Part shown: positions 36,178-48,734 of the stretch, one piece after another
Layout: each line of letters begins with the position of its first letter
Position numbering within the stretch: the first letter of the stretch is position 1
Source: Diplosphaera chodatii
Taxonomy: Eukaryota > Chlorophyta > Trebouxiophyceae > Prasiolales > Stichococcaceae
Direction: 5' to 3'
DNA length: 64,000 bases
Assembly (NCBI GenBank): GCA_032358165.1
Contig: JAALGY010000023.1
Location: 2,604,001-2,668,000, forward strand
Made by a program: the position numbers and the translations under genes
Notes under the pieces: generated by a model
Databases searched by the model: none
Told to the model about the DNA's origin: nothing
The model's input: only the letters and a program-made list of their open reading frames with translations

Positions 36178-39100
36178 ATGGATTCAACATTGCTTACCGC
36201 CACCACCCACGCTGTTGCAGGCATGCCACGGCAGAGGTGGCGTGCTCACATAATAGCGGCAACACAGGGCGGCGGCAGCACAGGATTGCCTGCAGATGAT
36301 GGGGCTGAGCTCGAGCGGCAGCATCAGGAGCTGCTGCAGCAGGTAGGCTGTATGTATAAGAGGTGCTGGAGCCACGTTGAGCCCGGGAGTACCACTATGA
36401 TGGGCAATGCAGCCTTTCATCGGAAGCCATGCCACCATGATGGGAGGGGCCCGCCGAGTTGTGCTGACTATCTCCTCACCGCCCAGATCGCGGAGCGCAA
36501 ACAGCTGCAGGATGCGCTGGACAGGAAGCGAAGTGCAGCACAGCAGACGCAGGTGCGGCCTGTGTACGTTTGTGGCTGCACACACGCAAGCCGACTCATA
36601 TCTAGGTGCCCTCAGAGCTTCCTTCCACAACAAGCCACCTTTGCGTGCAGGCACAGCCCTCAGGGCCATCACCTTCTGGGCCGAAGGGGGCGCCGCCTCC
36701 TGAGGTTGCAGCCACAGTCAGTGCGGCTGATACGCAGCCGCAGCAGCAGCCACAACAGCAGCAGCAGCAGCAACAACAGCCGCCACCGCAGCAGCAGCAG
36801 CAAGAGCAGCCGCCGCACCAGCAGGGGCAGCCTCCGCCGCAGCATCAGACAGCGCAGGGCCCGCCGCCGGCTGGCGACAACGCGATGAACGTCGTGCTGG
36901 TGGGGGCAGAATGCGCACCCTGGTCAAAGACAGGTGACAGCTTGGAACATCAGCTTGCATCTGCCTGATGTGATTTGGCATCTACGCTGTGTCGCATGTG
37001 TGAGCTGAGCAGGATGCAGGCCAGCGTAGGCAGACTGACATTCGACCGTCCTTGGCTGCAGGCGGCCTGGGCGATGTCATGGGGGCGCTCCCCAAGGCAC
37101 TGGCGCGGAGGGGGCACCGCGTCATGGTCGTCGCCCCGCGGTACGCCAACTACGAGGAGGCGTGGGACACCAGCGTCCGCATCACAGTCAATGCTGCGGG
37201 CTCCAATGTAGAGGTGGGTGCCCTGGACATGTTGGGAATCAGCAGTGCATGGTAGGATCCAGCACTGTCGCCGCTCAAAATGACACCACAGAGCACAGAT
37301 GTGACTCGACCCACCAAGCTGCTTGATGCAGGCCTTGCATCTGAGAGTGCATGCTATGCCAGTGGCCTAAAGCAGACTGAATAGCCCCATGCATGCGAAC
37401 CGTCCTCGTCATGCGTACAGGTCGGCTACTTCCATGGGTTCTTGGATGGCGTTGACTACGTCTTTGTGGATCATCCAGCATATCATTATGTCGCCCACGA
37501 CATCTATGCCGGCAGCCGCACCGACATCTTGTTCCGCTGCGCATTGCTGTGCAAGGTGGGTCACTAGTTATAGCCCGCAGAAGAACCTCGGCATAAGGCT
37601 CTGCTCATTGTGAGCATGGTGCTGTCAGGTCAATAGATCATGTAAGCGATCCTATTCCTGTGGACAGGCGGCACTAGAGGCGGTGTGGAGCGTGCCGTGC
37701 GGGGGCGCGCCCTATGGCGACAGCAACCTTGTGTTTGTGGCCAACGACTGGCACACCTCCCTGCTGCCCGTGTATCTGCAGGTCAGTGTGCGGCACTGTC
37801 ATTGCGGTGAGCCTTTAGACAGCTGGGTGGTGAGACAGTGCCAAGCACCCGCCATGTGTGCGATACCTGCTCCCATCCCATCACAGGCGCACTACAGGGA
37901 CTACGACAAGATGACGTATGCCCGGTCGGTGGCAGTCATCCACAACATGGCGCACCAGGGGCGTGGCCCCATGGCAGAGCTCGCCCCCCTGGAAATCCCG
38001 CCGCAGTATGAGAACCTGGTGAGGACGCAGTGCATTGCCCGCACAGGCCCTGACCGAGGGTACGTGCTACATGGGACAGAGTGCAGGGCCTGCCATGTCT
38101 CTGGGTACGTACAATGTGAGCGTGCTGCTCATCCCTGCAGTTCTATCTGGACGACCCAATTGGTGGCGCGCACATGAACTGCTTTAAGGCTGGCCTTATC
38201 TGCGCACACCGCATCGTCGCAGTCTCCCATGGGTATGTCCTTCGACATGGAGTTGCTTGTCCTGCTATATGATCCTGCTGCCCTTTAAACACTGCTGCCA
38301 TGGGACGCTGCCTCTTCTATCTTCCCCCCGGAAACACATACACTTTGTCATTGGCGCAGGTATGCGTGGGAGTGCCAGACACAGGAGGGCGGCTGGGGCC
38401 TCGACTGGGTGCTGCGGGAGCATTCGTGGAAGCTGCGCGGCATCGTGAACGGCATCGACACAAACGACTGGTCGCCCACATGTGACAAGTTCTTGCAGTC
38501 GGACGGCTACCGCAACTACGACACCAGCAGCCTGAAGGACGGGAAGGCCGCCTGCAAGGCAGCCCTGCAGCGGGTGAGAGCATGCTTGACCTCAGGGGTT
38601 TCCTCCCTGAGCTGACGTCGTCTTCGCTGCTGATGTGTGGACCTGGAGGAGCGACACAGGCAGTCACCTAGTGCTCTATCTATACTCCCGCATAGTTGGT
38701 AGCTTTCACTTCAATATGCAAGCAGCTGAGGCTTGACACGCCCATCAATATGATAGGAGCTGGGGCTGCCGGTGCGGCCGGAGGTGCCGCTGCTGGGCTT
38801 CATCGGGCGGCTGGACTACCAGAAGGGCGTCGACATCATCCGCGACTCCTACGACTGGCTCATGGCCGAGGGCTGCCAGCTGGTGCTGCTCGGCTCCGGA
38901 CGAGAGGACCTGGAGAACTCGCTGCGGTGCGTCTGCATGCTGTGCTAGCAAACAGCAAACTACATCAGAGGGACAAACGGTGGGCAGAGTCTTATCTACG
39001 GTCACCCACTTGATAGCAGTGGTCGAACGTCACCTCAAGGACACCGATAGAACATAGCAGGAGCCTGAGCGCGGCGTGGGCTAGCACGGTGAGTGCCTCA

Positions 39101-39928
39101 TGGTGTGTATTGTGTTGCAGGGAGATGGAGGCATGGCGCCAGGACCAGTGTCGCTCCTGGGTGGGCTTTTCGTCGTCAATGGCCCACCGGATCACCGCTG
39201 GCGCCGACCTGCTGCTCATGCCCTCCCGCTTCGAGCCCTGCGGCCTGAATCAGGTGCAGCGCTGCACGGTCATGACTATGATACCGATTCTGGTTGTGAT
39301 TCGAGTGATGTTTGGGAGGTGTGTGACCTCAATGCACTGCTGCCTGTGCCCAATGTAGCCGCTGTTGCCGCTCTCATAACCGGTCTGGATTCCCCCGTGC
39401 AGCTGTATGCCATGGCTTACGGCACAGTACCAGTGGTGCATGCAGTTGGTGGCCTGCGCGACACAGTGGTGAGCAATGTGCCCCGGTGCAGTAGCAGTTC
39501 ACATTGACCCACTGTGTCGCTTGTGCATAGTCGCCGCAGGCTGCCACTTCAGTCGGTGACAAGTTGTCATGTCATGTGCAGTCCCCGTTCAATCCGCACG
39601 AGAACACAGGCACAGGCTGGACATTTGATTTTGCTGACGGCGGCGCATTCCGAGGGGCATGCCACAATGCCCTACACACCTACAGGTGCGCATGAAGCAG
39701 ATCATCGTACATCCAGAAGCATTACACCTGCCAGTCGCGCTCGGCGGAGAAATACCATGTAATTGGGCCCTGCACTTCTTGGCAGTTGATGGGCTGATGG
39801 GTGCCTGCAGGCACCACCCAGACTCATTCCGAGGCATCCAGCAGCGCGGGATGGAGCAGGATCTGACCTGGGATAATGCAGCGCAACAATACGAGGAGGT
39901 CTTCGTTGCAGCCAAGTACCAATGGTGA
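36178..39928 (+). CDS. SSII: Soluble starch synthase class II, plastidial (GT5)
   Basis: ADP-glucose:alpha-1,4-glucan transferase that elongates amylopectin chains in the plastid. 647 residues from 14 exons: 36178-36342, 36487-36552, 36651-36933, 37062-37213, 37421-37555, 37668-37781, 37887-38018, 38141-38232, 38360-38573, 38757-38926, 39121-39253, 39403-39468, 39582-39685, 39811-39928. The N-terminus is basic/hydroxylated (transit peptide), followed by a short coiled coil and a poly-Gln/Pro linker. The GT5 domain starts at [20 protein letters not shown] (ADP-glucose-binding KTGGL near residue 170), with [66 protein letters not shown], the second loop [20 protein letters not shown] and AVGGLRDTV. 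It ends VAAKYQW exactly as plant SSII from memory, which sets the class. A possible TGTAA signal lies at 40284-40288. Confidence 0.96.
36734..36812 (+). repeat. CAG/CAA-rich tract encoding Gln/Pro linker
   Basis: Imperfect CAG/CAA/CCG runs in the third starch synthase exon encode alternating poly-Gln and poly-Pro just before the catalytic domain. Confidence 0.8.
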
Positions 39929-40385
39929 AGCGTCTAGCACATTGCCCAAAACGTGATGTGGACGGTGGTGGCGGCAGCCATTGCTGACAAGTCAGTGGCA
40001 AACTTTGCCGCTGGATGCATGACAGACTGCAGAACTGTCAGGCAGTACTGGTCACAACTTCTGACACGGAAACAAGGGCAGATGTAGCAGATGTCAAGCG
40101 CATGGCAGTGCTGCTGAGATAGCATCCTAGGGAGGTGCCTTGGTTGGTTGACCAACTTTTTGGGGACCAGACCAATTTTGACAGCTGCTCTTGAGACCAA
40201 TGGGGTGCGCTTGCTCTTCCTCCAGATGATGTACGCTAGTCCTTCGCCTCAGAGAACCGGGTTGCAAAGGCCCTTTCAAGGGTTGTAACAGCAATTGCAA
40301 AGCCATCAGGGCCCTGCTACAAGGCACCATGCTGGAAAGGGCCCCCCCAAGGCTGACACCGCTGCTGCGCTTGAGTTGCAGCTGC
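39929..40385. other. Convergent 3' spacer starch synthase / DUF4336
   Basis: About 460 bases between converging stops. It holds a TGTAA at 40284-40288. Around 40130-40300 there are several short direct and inverted repeats (ACCAA/TTGGT), which I could not fold into a known RNA. No gene. Confidence 0.5.
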
Positions 40386-42981
40386 TCATGCCTTGTCCGG
40401 GATGGTAAAGTTCAGCTTGGTGAATGTCTGCGACAGGCTGCGCAGGAAGTCCACATCCTCCTTTGGAAACCCGCGGTCATTGGCATAGTCCGCTGGTATC
40501 TGCACAGATTGCCAACATGGATGGTTGTTGCTCACATGCAATTTGCTGGGTTCTGGGGCAGGCCATGCAGCATCATGCAGCATGCCATCACCAAGCAGTG
40601 CGATCACGCTACGGATGGAGATCTGTTCTGCACCGTTGGCTGCGATTTAGCTCTGCCAAACAGCCGGCCCAGGAACGGTGGCGGGCTGGGCGCTGTCAGC
40701 TTGCCTGCTGCTTCGTAGGCAAATTTGAACGTCTGCCTGCACACCACAGGACGCAACATGAGGCGTAGCAGTACATGGGCATGCTCTGCAGTGGGGCGAT
40801 GCCAGTTAGATAGTGGTCATATCTCGCATTGCACATGAGCTCTGCGTGCTGGATGACAAGAGGCCAGACCTGAGGTCATTGGGCGTGGCCTGGATGGGCG
40901 CAGCCATGTGGCAGGGGATGATGCGCTGGAAGTCCCAGGAGCTGGCCATGTCCTCTATCCAGTCCGCCACTGCCTCGGGCACCTGAAGCCCCCATCGAAC
41001 AAGGGATTCAGTGAAGGCTGCTTGCCGTACACCCGGTCGTTGGCGACGTCCAAAGCTGCAGCACTGGGCTGAGGTTGTGAGCGTGCAAGCCCATTGCCTC
41101 TGCGGTGCTTTGGTGCAACAGCAAGGATCATGTCTGCCGTTCCATGACATGACTGTGGCGCATTGCACCTTGGAGAACACCAGGCGCTCCACGACTGGGC
41201 TGATGGTGAGCCGGTTGCCGAACGACACGAAGGCGGGGTTGGGGTCCAGCAGGTTCTGCGGCTTGAGGCACAGCACCAGGATCGCCATCCGCTGCCACCC
41301 TACGATGCCACCATCACCAACTTAACCTATGCACAGGCGTGGAGCGAGCTGCTGTGCCACAACCGTTTCACTATACAGTTGAGTGCCACAAAAAGTGACA
41401 CAGACTGTAACAAGGAGAGCAGCGTGGAAGGTTGCGCCCACCCAGCCGCATGGTGCCATCATCTGGCGGCCGTGGGGCTCCAGGGAGCCTCGCCGCCCGC
41501 TGCGCTGCCTCCTGAATCCGTGCCTGCAACAACGAGGCATACCTTGTATGGCCTGTTCCAGCCAGTCTTGTCGTGATTGACACCGACATCATTGCTGGCT
41601 GCCGGCTCTTACGAGTAGCCTGTCGTGCGCTGCTGTCAAGGCGTCACCATGCCCAACTCTGACCTCCTGCGCACCTTCGTCTCGTCGCTTCCACCGTACA
41701 GAAAGCGGACATACCTGCCAAAATGCGGCAGAATCAGCCATTGCTTCCACAGCTGATCTTGGTGTCAACATGCTCTCGGTAGTGTTTGAAAACATGTGCA
41801 AACTGCACAGCGGGCATGCTCGGACATGCACATCAGGACACAGTTCATGCTGGCGCACACACCACGGCAGGGCGCCTGCGGTCGACAGCTGGGGCCGCGG
41901 CACAATCTCCGGCGCGTCTTGCGGAACGAAGACTACAGCGTCTGTCAGCAGCAGCGTGCGGCTGGCGCGGTGGAACATCGCCACCTCTGTCAGCGACCCC
42001 ACATTTTCAAACTTGGCTGCGCAGGCCGGCGACCAGACGTCAGCACTCCACAGCCCAGCAGCTGCCAGTTGCAGGGCTTGAACTTGCAGGGCTCAGTGTC
42101 AGGTGTACTTCCACCAGTATCAACTTATTTATGCAGGCCGCCATCCCTGGCATGCACCCCCACCTTTGGCGACGCGGCCCTTGAAGATCCGAAAGTCCAG
42201 ATCCTCGGACCAGGGATATGTCTCGCCAGTGCGCAACGTGCCGTCGGGGAACACACCAAATGCCTGCGCACGTACGATGTCCGTGACCACACATGGTAGA
42301 TTGAATCACCAAGAACCTGTTCCAGGTACTGACTTTCAGGGTCCTGCCACCGTGTGACCACCTCATTCCTTCACTGACGGTGGCAGTTGGCAGCACCTGT
42401 ACAGGCAGGTTGACTGGAAAGCTCCACTGCCCCGGGCTGGTCCAGACCTGCACAAAGGTAGCGGCTAGGTGCAACCACTGGCTGGTTTCGAGGTGATTCA
42501 CTCGCGTAGCTAGGCCACTCTGCAACATGGCTGACAGTCCGCAACAGGTGATGACGCAGCGCCGTATGACGGTGCGCACCTGGCAGCCAGGGAACTTCCG
42601 GGCAAATGGCGCGACAAACAGCTTATGCTCGTAGGCGTGTGTTGTCAGGACCACATGCTCCACCTGCCCTATCTCCCTTACAAGCTCGACACACTCTCTG
42701 CACACGACATGAGGCACACCTTCGTTTCAGCTGTTGATGTGCCAGTGGTTTGCAGCACAGGGGTTTCAGCTGGTCGGGACTCCCATCAGCACAGGTTTAT
42801 AAACATATTACCGGGTAGGCGCGACAGGTGCGTAGACCAGCAGGCCGCCGGTCCGCAGCTTCACCGCCGTCATCCGCACGTTGATGTGCACATCGGTCCC
42901 GGACAGCTTCTGCGGCTGCTCGAATGTCCAGACCTGACCGCGCACCACCTGCCACGCCAGCAATGGTTGCATAGTCAACAT
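40386..42981 (-). CDS. DUF4336 domain protein, probably plastidial, function unknown
   Basis: Member of the DUF4336 family of plants, algae and cyanobacteria. Eleven exons on the minus strand: 42812-42981, 42580-42697, 42397-42447, 42164-42263, 41861-42016, 41715-41752, 41442-41523, 41169-41299, 40870-40982, 40634-40736, 40386-40499; phases agree, about 391 residues. Landmarks: QVWTFEQPQKLSG, MTAVKLRTGGLLVYAPVAPT, HVVLTTHAYEHKLFVAPFAR, SPGQWSFPVNLPVQ, EVAMFHRASRTLLLTDAVVF, GWQRMAILVLCLKPQNLLDP, VERLVFSKVPEAVADWIEDM, DFQRIIPCHMAAPI. The HxxEHK and DAV elements resemble metallo-beta-lactamase-fold remnants; no activity is established as far as I know. The true start is unclear: 42981 is the first in-frame ATG, but the real domain may begin after an acceptor at about 42950, with a transit-peptide exon upstream. 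The 38-base exon is tentative. Confidence 0.8.
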
Positions 42982-44185
42982 CACAGCAGCAGATGCAGAT
43001 GTTGTGCGTGACGCTCCGCTTGAGTTGTTTCCCTTCACCTCGTATCTGATGGTGGGTCTCGCGAAGGTCGGCCCGATCGGGAAGGGAAATCTGCAGAGAG
43101 ATCTCTCAGTACATCAGGCTCGGGCGCCTACTGGAAAAACATTCCTCGCACTCATGCCAACAACAACGGCTACATATGATGCACTTGTAACTCAAAGCCA
43201 CGTCAGGAACAGCTACCCTGTGATGGCTGGGTACAGGCGGGACGATGCGCTACCAGACCCTGTCTTTCCAGGCCGCAGGTCTTTGGCAGTCACCGCCATG
43301 CACTCTATCTTCCTGGAGGCGATGAGGCAGCAGAAATGTGGGCCGATCACCATCAGTGTGCAGGTCGCAACAACGGCATGCGTCGCTCGCTCCGGACTGA
43401 TTTGGCAGAACATGTGGACGTGCACCTTGCGTGCCGATGGCCACTGCTGAACGCCCGCCGGTGCTGTTGCAGCAGAGCATTGCTGCCGCTTCTCCGAACC
43501 CCGCCATAGACGTTCCTGCAGCATGTCTTTTGAGGAAGCGCTGTGCTAGGCATGTCCTGCGAGGGTATGCTATGCATGATGCCGCTGCCAACTGAGTGCA
43601 CGTTGGTGAGGCGCCTCGCACTAGACCAGCTGACCGCCCAGAGTGCTGCGGCTATCTGTCAGCAGGTGTGAATAGATACTGAACAACCAGTCTACAGTCT
43701 ACATGCACTTGTGCTGAGAACTTCCTTTGCAAGTGACCATCGTGGAATGGCGAGCATGGACTGAATCATCAACGCTCAACTCGGCCTCCCGAGGCTCACG
43801 GTGTTGCATGGAAGGGTCAGGATGTTGCACACAGCAGGCAGCATATGAGAGCGATGCTGCTGCAGGATGCCAATTGGGTATGGCCCCGAACCCCCGATTT
43901 GTCGTCACCACCCTGGAGTTGCTGAGCAGTTGTATGTATGGCAGCCAGGATGGTACTTGATGATGTGCTTCCCACAGCAATGCCAGACAGCTGGTCGGCA
44001 ACAACCTATCTGCAGGCGTGTATACCGTGAGCACTTTGTTTAGACACTGCAAGCCACCTTTTGCGAGGTCAGTGGAATCCTTACAACGGCATGCAAACCA
44101 AAGACGCGTTGTATACATCTGACCCAGTAACCCATTGTTCCTGCACGGTCCCTGATATGATACAGTCTGCGTTCTCTGCCGTTCT
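42982..44185. other. Spacer DUF4336 / UBE2J
   Basis: About 1.2 kb between two minus-strand genes. It should contain the DUF4336 promoter and probably a missing 5' exon; minus-strand frames at 43213-43524 and 43250-43621 are candidates, without a clear targeting signature. The right end holds the UBE2J 3' UTR, with a TGTAA on the minus strand at 44081-44085. Confidence 0.4.
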
Positions 44186-45992
44186 TCACAGAAAAGAAGA
44201 TTGACTGGTCGCTGCGTAGCCGCTGAAGCCGATGATGACCTTTCGGATCAGCAGGGCTGCGATTGCGGCAACAATGGCCACGGCCAAAACCGTGAGGCCC
44301 GTCTCCTCCCAGCTTGGCGGAGGTGCCTGCATGACTGAAGCTGCTGCCTGCACGGGCGTATTGTGCGAGGCACTGAAGGGGCTGCTGGCCGCAGGCGCGG
44401 CGGGCGCTGCTGCGGGCATGGGCGGCTGCACTGGCGCTGGGCCTGAGGCCGCCATGGCAGCAGCGGGGCGCTGCCGAAGCTCTGCACCTGGCTGTGGCCG
44501 AGGCACGCCCTCATGCTGCGGCTCAGCGCCAGCTGCCTGCGTCCCGTGAAATGTCGCTGCACTGATGGTGCATGCCGATGGAGCTGCTGGAGACACTGTG
44601 GGGCTCGCCACCGCGGCCGCCTCGGCAGGCGTTTCCGCCGGCTGACTGGCCAGGTGCGCAGCCTGCGACGCTGCTGCTTCCTGCGTGAGCACAACCTGAA
44701 GTCATCATCCCTGGCAATATGGCTGCTATCTGCAAAGGACCTACCAAGCACAGCAAGCATGTGAGGTGCAAGGAAGCATGCACGGTTCCACTGTAGGCTC
44801 TCACCGCCTCGCGTCTCAGCATGCGCTGATGCGCAGCGTTGGTGAGCGCCTGCCGGTCTGTGTTGCCAAACGTTGGCGCCTGCGACCGTGACACCCGGGC
44901 CATATCCTTTCGCTCCTCCTTTGAGTAGTCCTGCAGCCACCACACCGAGAAGGCTCGGACCAAGGCTGTATCAATAGTAAAGGTAGCTGTGCCCCCATTG
45001 TGGCCAACAGCGGCTGTAAGAAGGGCAAGCCAGTCCAACGTCTGTCGCCAGCATTCCACAGATTGTTTCCAGCATGTATTCACCAGTGAGCCGATGGCGC
45101 CGTTGCCCGGCGTCTGCATGAAGGCAATGAGCGCCACCAGTGCGGTGCGCAAACTCCATGATGGCTGCCAGTGCTCCGGGTGATGTGACGATATCGACAG
45201 GCACACCTGCAAAATCCACTGTCACACCACTTGCACCATGTGCCAAAACACACATGCAGAGGCAAGTCGGGGAGTTCGTACTGGAATCCGCGTGTGCCTG
45301 CGTTGCTATTCAGGGGCATACCTTCACGCCTGTCTCGAAGCGGCCATTTGGCGTCAGCATTAGAAATGATGGCGGTTTGAACGGATACTCTGACGGCAGA
45401 AGGATGCGGCCGTGGTAGATGCCACCCTGCACACCGTGAAGGCATGCCTGCTGAAAACGGTGGGCGCAATAGGTACGGCTCAGCCATGCAGCTCCATGCG
45501 AAGGCGCACAGGACCACAAGCTCGTGATCATGCCGTACCTCAAATTCCGTGTCTGCTGCACCCCGCACGACAAAGTGCCACTCGAAGATATTGTCCTGCG
45601 AGGTAACACAGTACCAAGGTGTTACCGCACCTTGGCCATTCCGCAGATGCACAGGAGTGCCATACACTCAAGCTTGCGGTGTCACCTCAAGGGCTTCCGC
45701 CAGGATGTCTGGACTGTCGTCCCGCTGGAACTCCTTCATCTCCTGCACAAGTAAGGCATCACCTGTGAGTCTACCATGTGCAGTGTGCGCAGTGCTCCCC
45801 AGCATGCGCCATGCACAGGAAACCCCACGATTGCTCAGCAAAATGCTCACATGCCGGCAGAATGTACATTGCTACTGCTTCAGGATGCCTTGTGCGCATG
45901 CTGTGTGCAAGCCACGGCATGGCACAGCCTCGTCGAACCTGAAGGATTCGCTTCACGGAAGGGTTCCGCGGGTTGAAGTTGGCCGCGCTCAT
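44186..45992 (-). CDS. UBE2J: Ubiquitin-conjugating enzyme E2 J (UBC6-like), tail-anchored
   Basis: ER-membrane E2 of the ERAD pathway. Seven exons on the minus strand: 45939-45992, 45686-45742, 45539-45595, 45322-45426, 45084-45206, 44805-44930, 44186-44695; phases agree, 343 residues. The UBC domain starts MSAANFNPRNPSVKRILQEM, then FEWHFVVRGAADTEFEGGIY, HGRILLPSEYPFKPPSFLML, TPNGRFETGVKVCLSISSHH with the catalytic Cys at about residue 93, HPEHWQPSWSLRTALVAL and FMQTPGNGAIGSL. NGRF before the active Cys and HPEHWQPSWS after it are typical of the J class, which lacks the usual HPN. A long Ala/Pro/Gln-rich linker precedes the C-terminal hydrophobic helix TVLAVAIVAAIAALLI with a short tail. 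This fits a cytosol-facing tail anchor. Confidence 0.95.
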
Positions 45993-46405
45993 GTTGCTGC
46001 GTACTCACAATCGCGCACTGTGGGTGTGTAAGCTGTGGTTGTACCGTGCGAGCGTACTTCCAGTGCACAACGGATGCGTGCACTTGACATCTATGCGAGA
46101 CGGTCACGAGCAAACCCTTCAGGAGGTTTGCGGTCCTGCGCTGTGATTGGCTGTCGTCATACTGCAGGACCTCATGTCATGCCCTGTCCATGTCCTATTC
46201 TGTCCATGCATGCCTCATGCCATGTGGGGTGCAACGCCCGGGGTACAAACCGTGTCAAAACCACCAAAAGCACAACGGCGTCAATGCAAGCCAATATCAT
46301 TGGCAGCAGAAGAAGGGTTTGGCGCAGACCAGCAACAGCCCACAGCCGCCACTGCCGGTACAGGGCAGTGGAGTTGCCATGTGATCCAAACGGGCCTTGC
46401 TGCTC
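45993..46405. other. Spacer UBE2J / galactose mutarotase
   Basis: About 410 bases between two minus-strand genes: UBE2J promoter and mutarotase 3' UTR. No coding features recognised. Confidence 0.5.
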
Positions 46406-48734
46406 TCAGTTCGAGCCTTTCAGCGTGTAGGCCACCTCGTGATGGTAAGTTTCGCCCGGGCGCACAATCACGTTTTGGAATCGTGGCTCATTCACGCTGT
46501 TCGGGAATGCCTGCACACATGATTGGCAGATCATCAGCAAGGGTGTCATTCACACTGGGGCAATGTGAAAGAGGAGGCGCGAAATTCTCCTTACGATAGA
46601 TGATGCACGGCGAGCTTGCAACCTTGTCTGGACATTTCACATAGCTGCACACATGCCCCATGTGCCAGAAGGACAATTGGTACCTGGCTCTCGAGGGCGA
46701 CACCGGCATATTTAGGGTATGCCACGCCGCCCTTGCCAATGGTGCTGCCGTCCAGGAAGTTGCCGCTGTAGAACTGCAGACCGGGGGCTGTGGTCGCCAC
46801 CTCCACTGATCGCCCAGAGGCCGGGTCCGTCAGCACTGCCGCCTGCCGCAGCCTGCACAGCATCGTCACAGCGCTCGGCATGCACTGGCTGCATCGCTGT
46901 GACAGTCCAGCGCAGCTCGCCTGGTTGGGCTGGTCACTGCAGAGCGAAGTCGTGGGACCAACATCGGCATGTCAAAGCCACCCACTTGGAATCCGCCTCG
47001 CTGGGCGTTGACTTGAGTGCAAAGTTATGGTCATAGCCGCCTTCCACCTGTGTGTGCATCTCCACTTCACGGTCAATGGCATTGGAGCAAATGATTCATG
47101 TTGCATGTGTTGGTCAGAGCAGTGATATTACATGTGCATGCCATGCAATCCTGCCGACGCCATGCCAATGGCATACACAGGCCAGTGGTACACCTCTGTG
47201 ATATCCCTGCCGATCTTCTTGGCTGTCACAAAGTCGAACGGCGTGCCCTTGACAGGGTCCAGGTCACCAGTGGGAATGTGGTCGTCTGTCACTGGTGTGT
47301 AGTGGTCCCTGCACTGGGACAAGGTCAACACCTCAGTTCCCAACCCTGCGCTCTGTGTGTACATGACGCTCCCGCCAATGATGGCTGCTGTGATTGACCG
47401 CGGCGTACGCGTTGATGGACAGGTTATGGTCCAAAATAGAGCCGCTGCCTGCAAGGTTCCAGTACGTGTGTTGAGCCATGTTGATGGGCGTAGCCTGCAA
47501 TGCACACATGAGGTTGTAGTCCGATGCACGGATGTGTCCATAACTTGCCCAGTGGATTTGCCTCCCCTTGCGGCTGTCATGGTGCCTGATTGTCCACCTG
47601 ATCTGTAGTGGCCTCCATAATGACACGCAGATAGCCCTTGTCCTGCTTGGCATCGCCGTCTGTCAGCACGTACGTTACCACAGCGTCCACATTGCCAGGG
47701 TAGCCCTGCACAATGCCACAAAGCCTCATGAAATGTGATTTGGGCGACTGGTGGACGTCTGAAACCCCAGCGCTTATAGGACCTGCTGCACACCTCCTCT
47801 CCATGCTTGCTGTGGTAGGTCAACCGCACAGCCGGCGCTCCCTCGAACGCTGTCTTCTCAGCATCCCAAACCTGCGTGTGGGACCGTCTGTCAAGCATGG
47901 CGCAGCTTGGTACCCTTGATGGCAGAGATCATCTGGGTTCCCCTACATAAGGACCGCAGCAGAGTAGCCAGTAGCAGGCCTTCACTTGATGTTCATGCAT
48001 CAGGGCTATCAATCCAGCCACCTGCATGCCCCAGCCGCGCTTGCCACCATGCAGCGAGTGCAGCCCATCGTTGGCTGTGACCCTGTGCTGCTTCCCATCA
48101 ATGGTGAAGGCAGCATTGGCGATGCGGTTGGCACAGCGGCCCACAATAATGCCAAAGTAGTTTCCATTGTCGGTCTGCAGCATGAAACGGGCATGGACCA
48201 CCGTCCTTGGTCATAGACACATGCACAAGCATGACCACGAGAGCGCATCACTGCAGAGAATCACGCAAGCTGGCACCGCATAGGGCGTCTTGCTGTCGAA
48301 GCCCAACACGATGTCCGTATGCTGACCGCCGCGGTCAGGAACGTTGATGCGCTCGATCACTGCGCCGACAGGACTGATGTGCACCTCCAAGCCCTTGCTG
48401 TTCACCAGCACATGCGTAGGCAGCGCGTCCACATCTGTCGATTGCATCGTTGCGGGCCTGTGCCAAAGCAACCATCGTGTCGTGTTGCATTCTCATGTCG
48501 CTTTGCCTATGATGCTGAGCATGTAGATGTATTTACAGACCTTGGATATCCTGCACACCTCGCTGCGCCCTTGATCAGCTTGGTAACGCCGATGAGGACG
48601 CCGCTGGCAATCACTAGCGCCGCTGCCCACTGCATGGTGTCCATTTTCGTAGTGTCTGGCCACCTGACCCGTCTCTTGTCATGCTTTTCCTGTGCTGCAT
48701 CCGCAGCTGGACGTGACAAACCGCTGAAGCCCAT
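46406..48734 (-). CDS. GALM: Aldose 1-epimerase (galactose mutarotase) with N-terminal membrane anchor
   Basis: Interconverts alpha and beta anomers of aldoses. Ten exons on the minus strand: 48559-48734, 48277-48457, 48022-48174, 47794-47871, 47598-47705, 47409-47494, 47194-47308, 46986-47047, 46684-46852, 46406-46510; phases agree, 410 residues. The fold is clear: LEVHISPVGAVIERINVPDR, DIVLGFDS, GNYFGIIVGRCANRIANAAF, NDGLHSLHGGKRGW, then AQHTYWNLAG with the catalytic His (about residue 241), ILDHNLSINA, YDHNFAL, GLQFYSGNFLDG, and VALESQ with the catalytic Glu (about 374), followed by FPNSVNEPRF. Ahead of the enzyme, residues 1-58 contain a basic stretch and a hydrophobic segment (WAAALVIASGVLIGVTKLI), predicted as a signal anchor. 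Most cytosolic mutarotases lack this. The start ATG at 48734 fits the splice phase. Confidence 0.93.

Noticed and set aside
43004..43450. 148-codon plus-strand frame overlapping the DUF4336 5' region
   Set aside because: Antisense to the likely first exon region; no domain features and no supporting splice structure.
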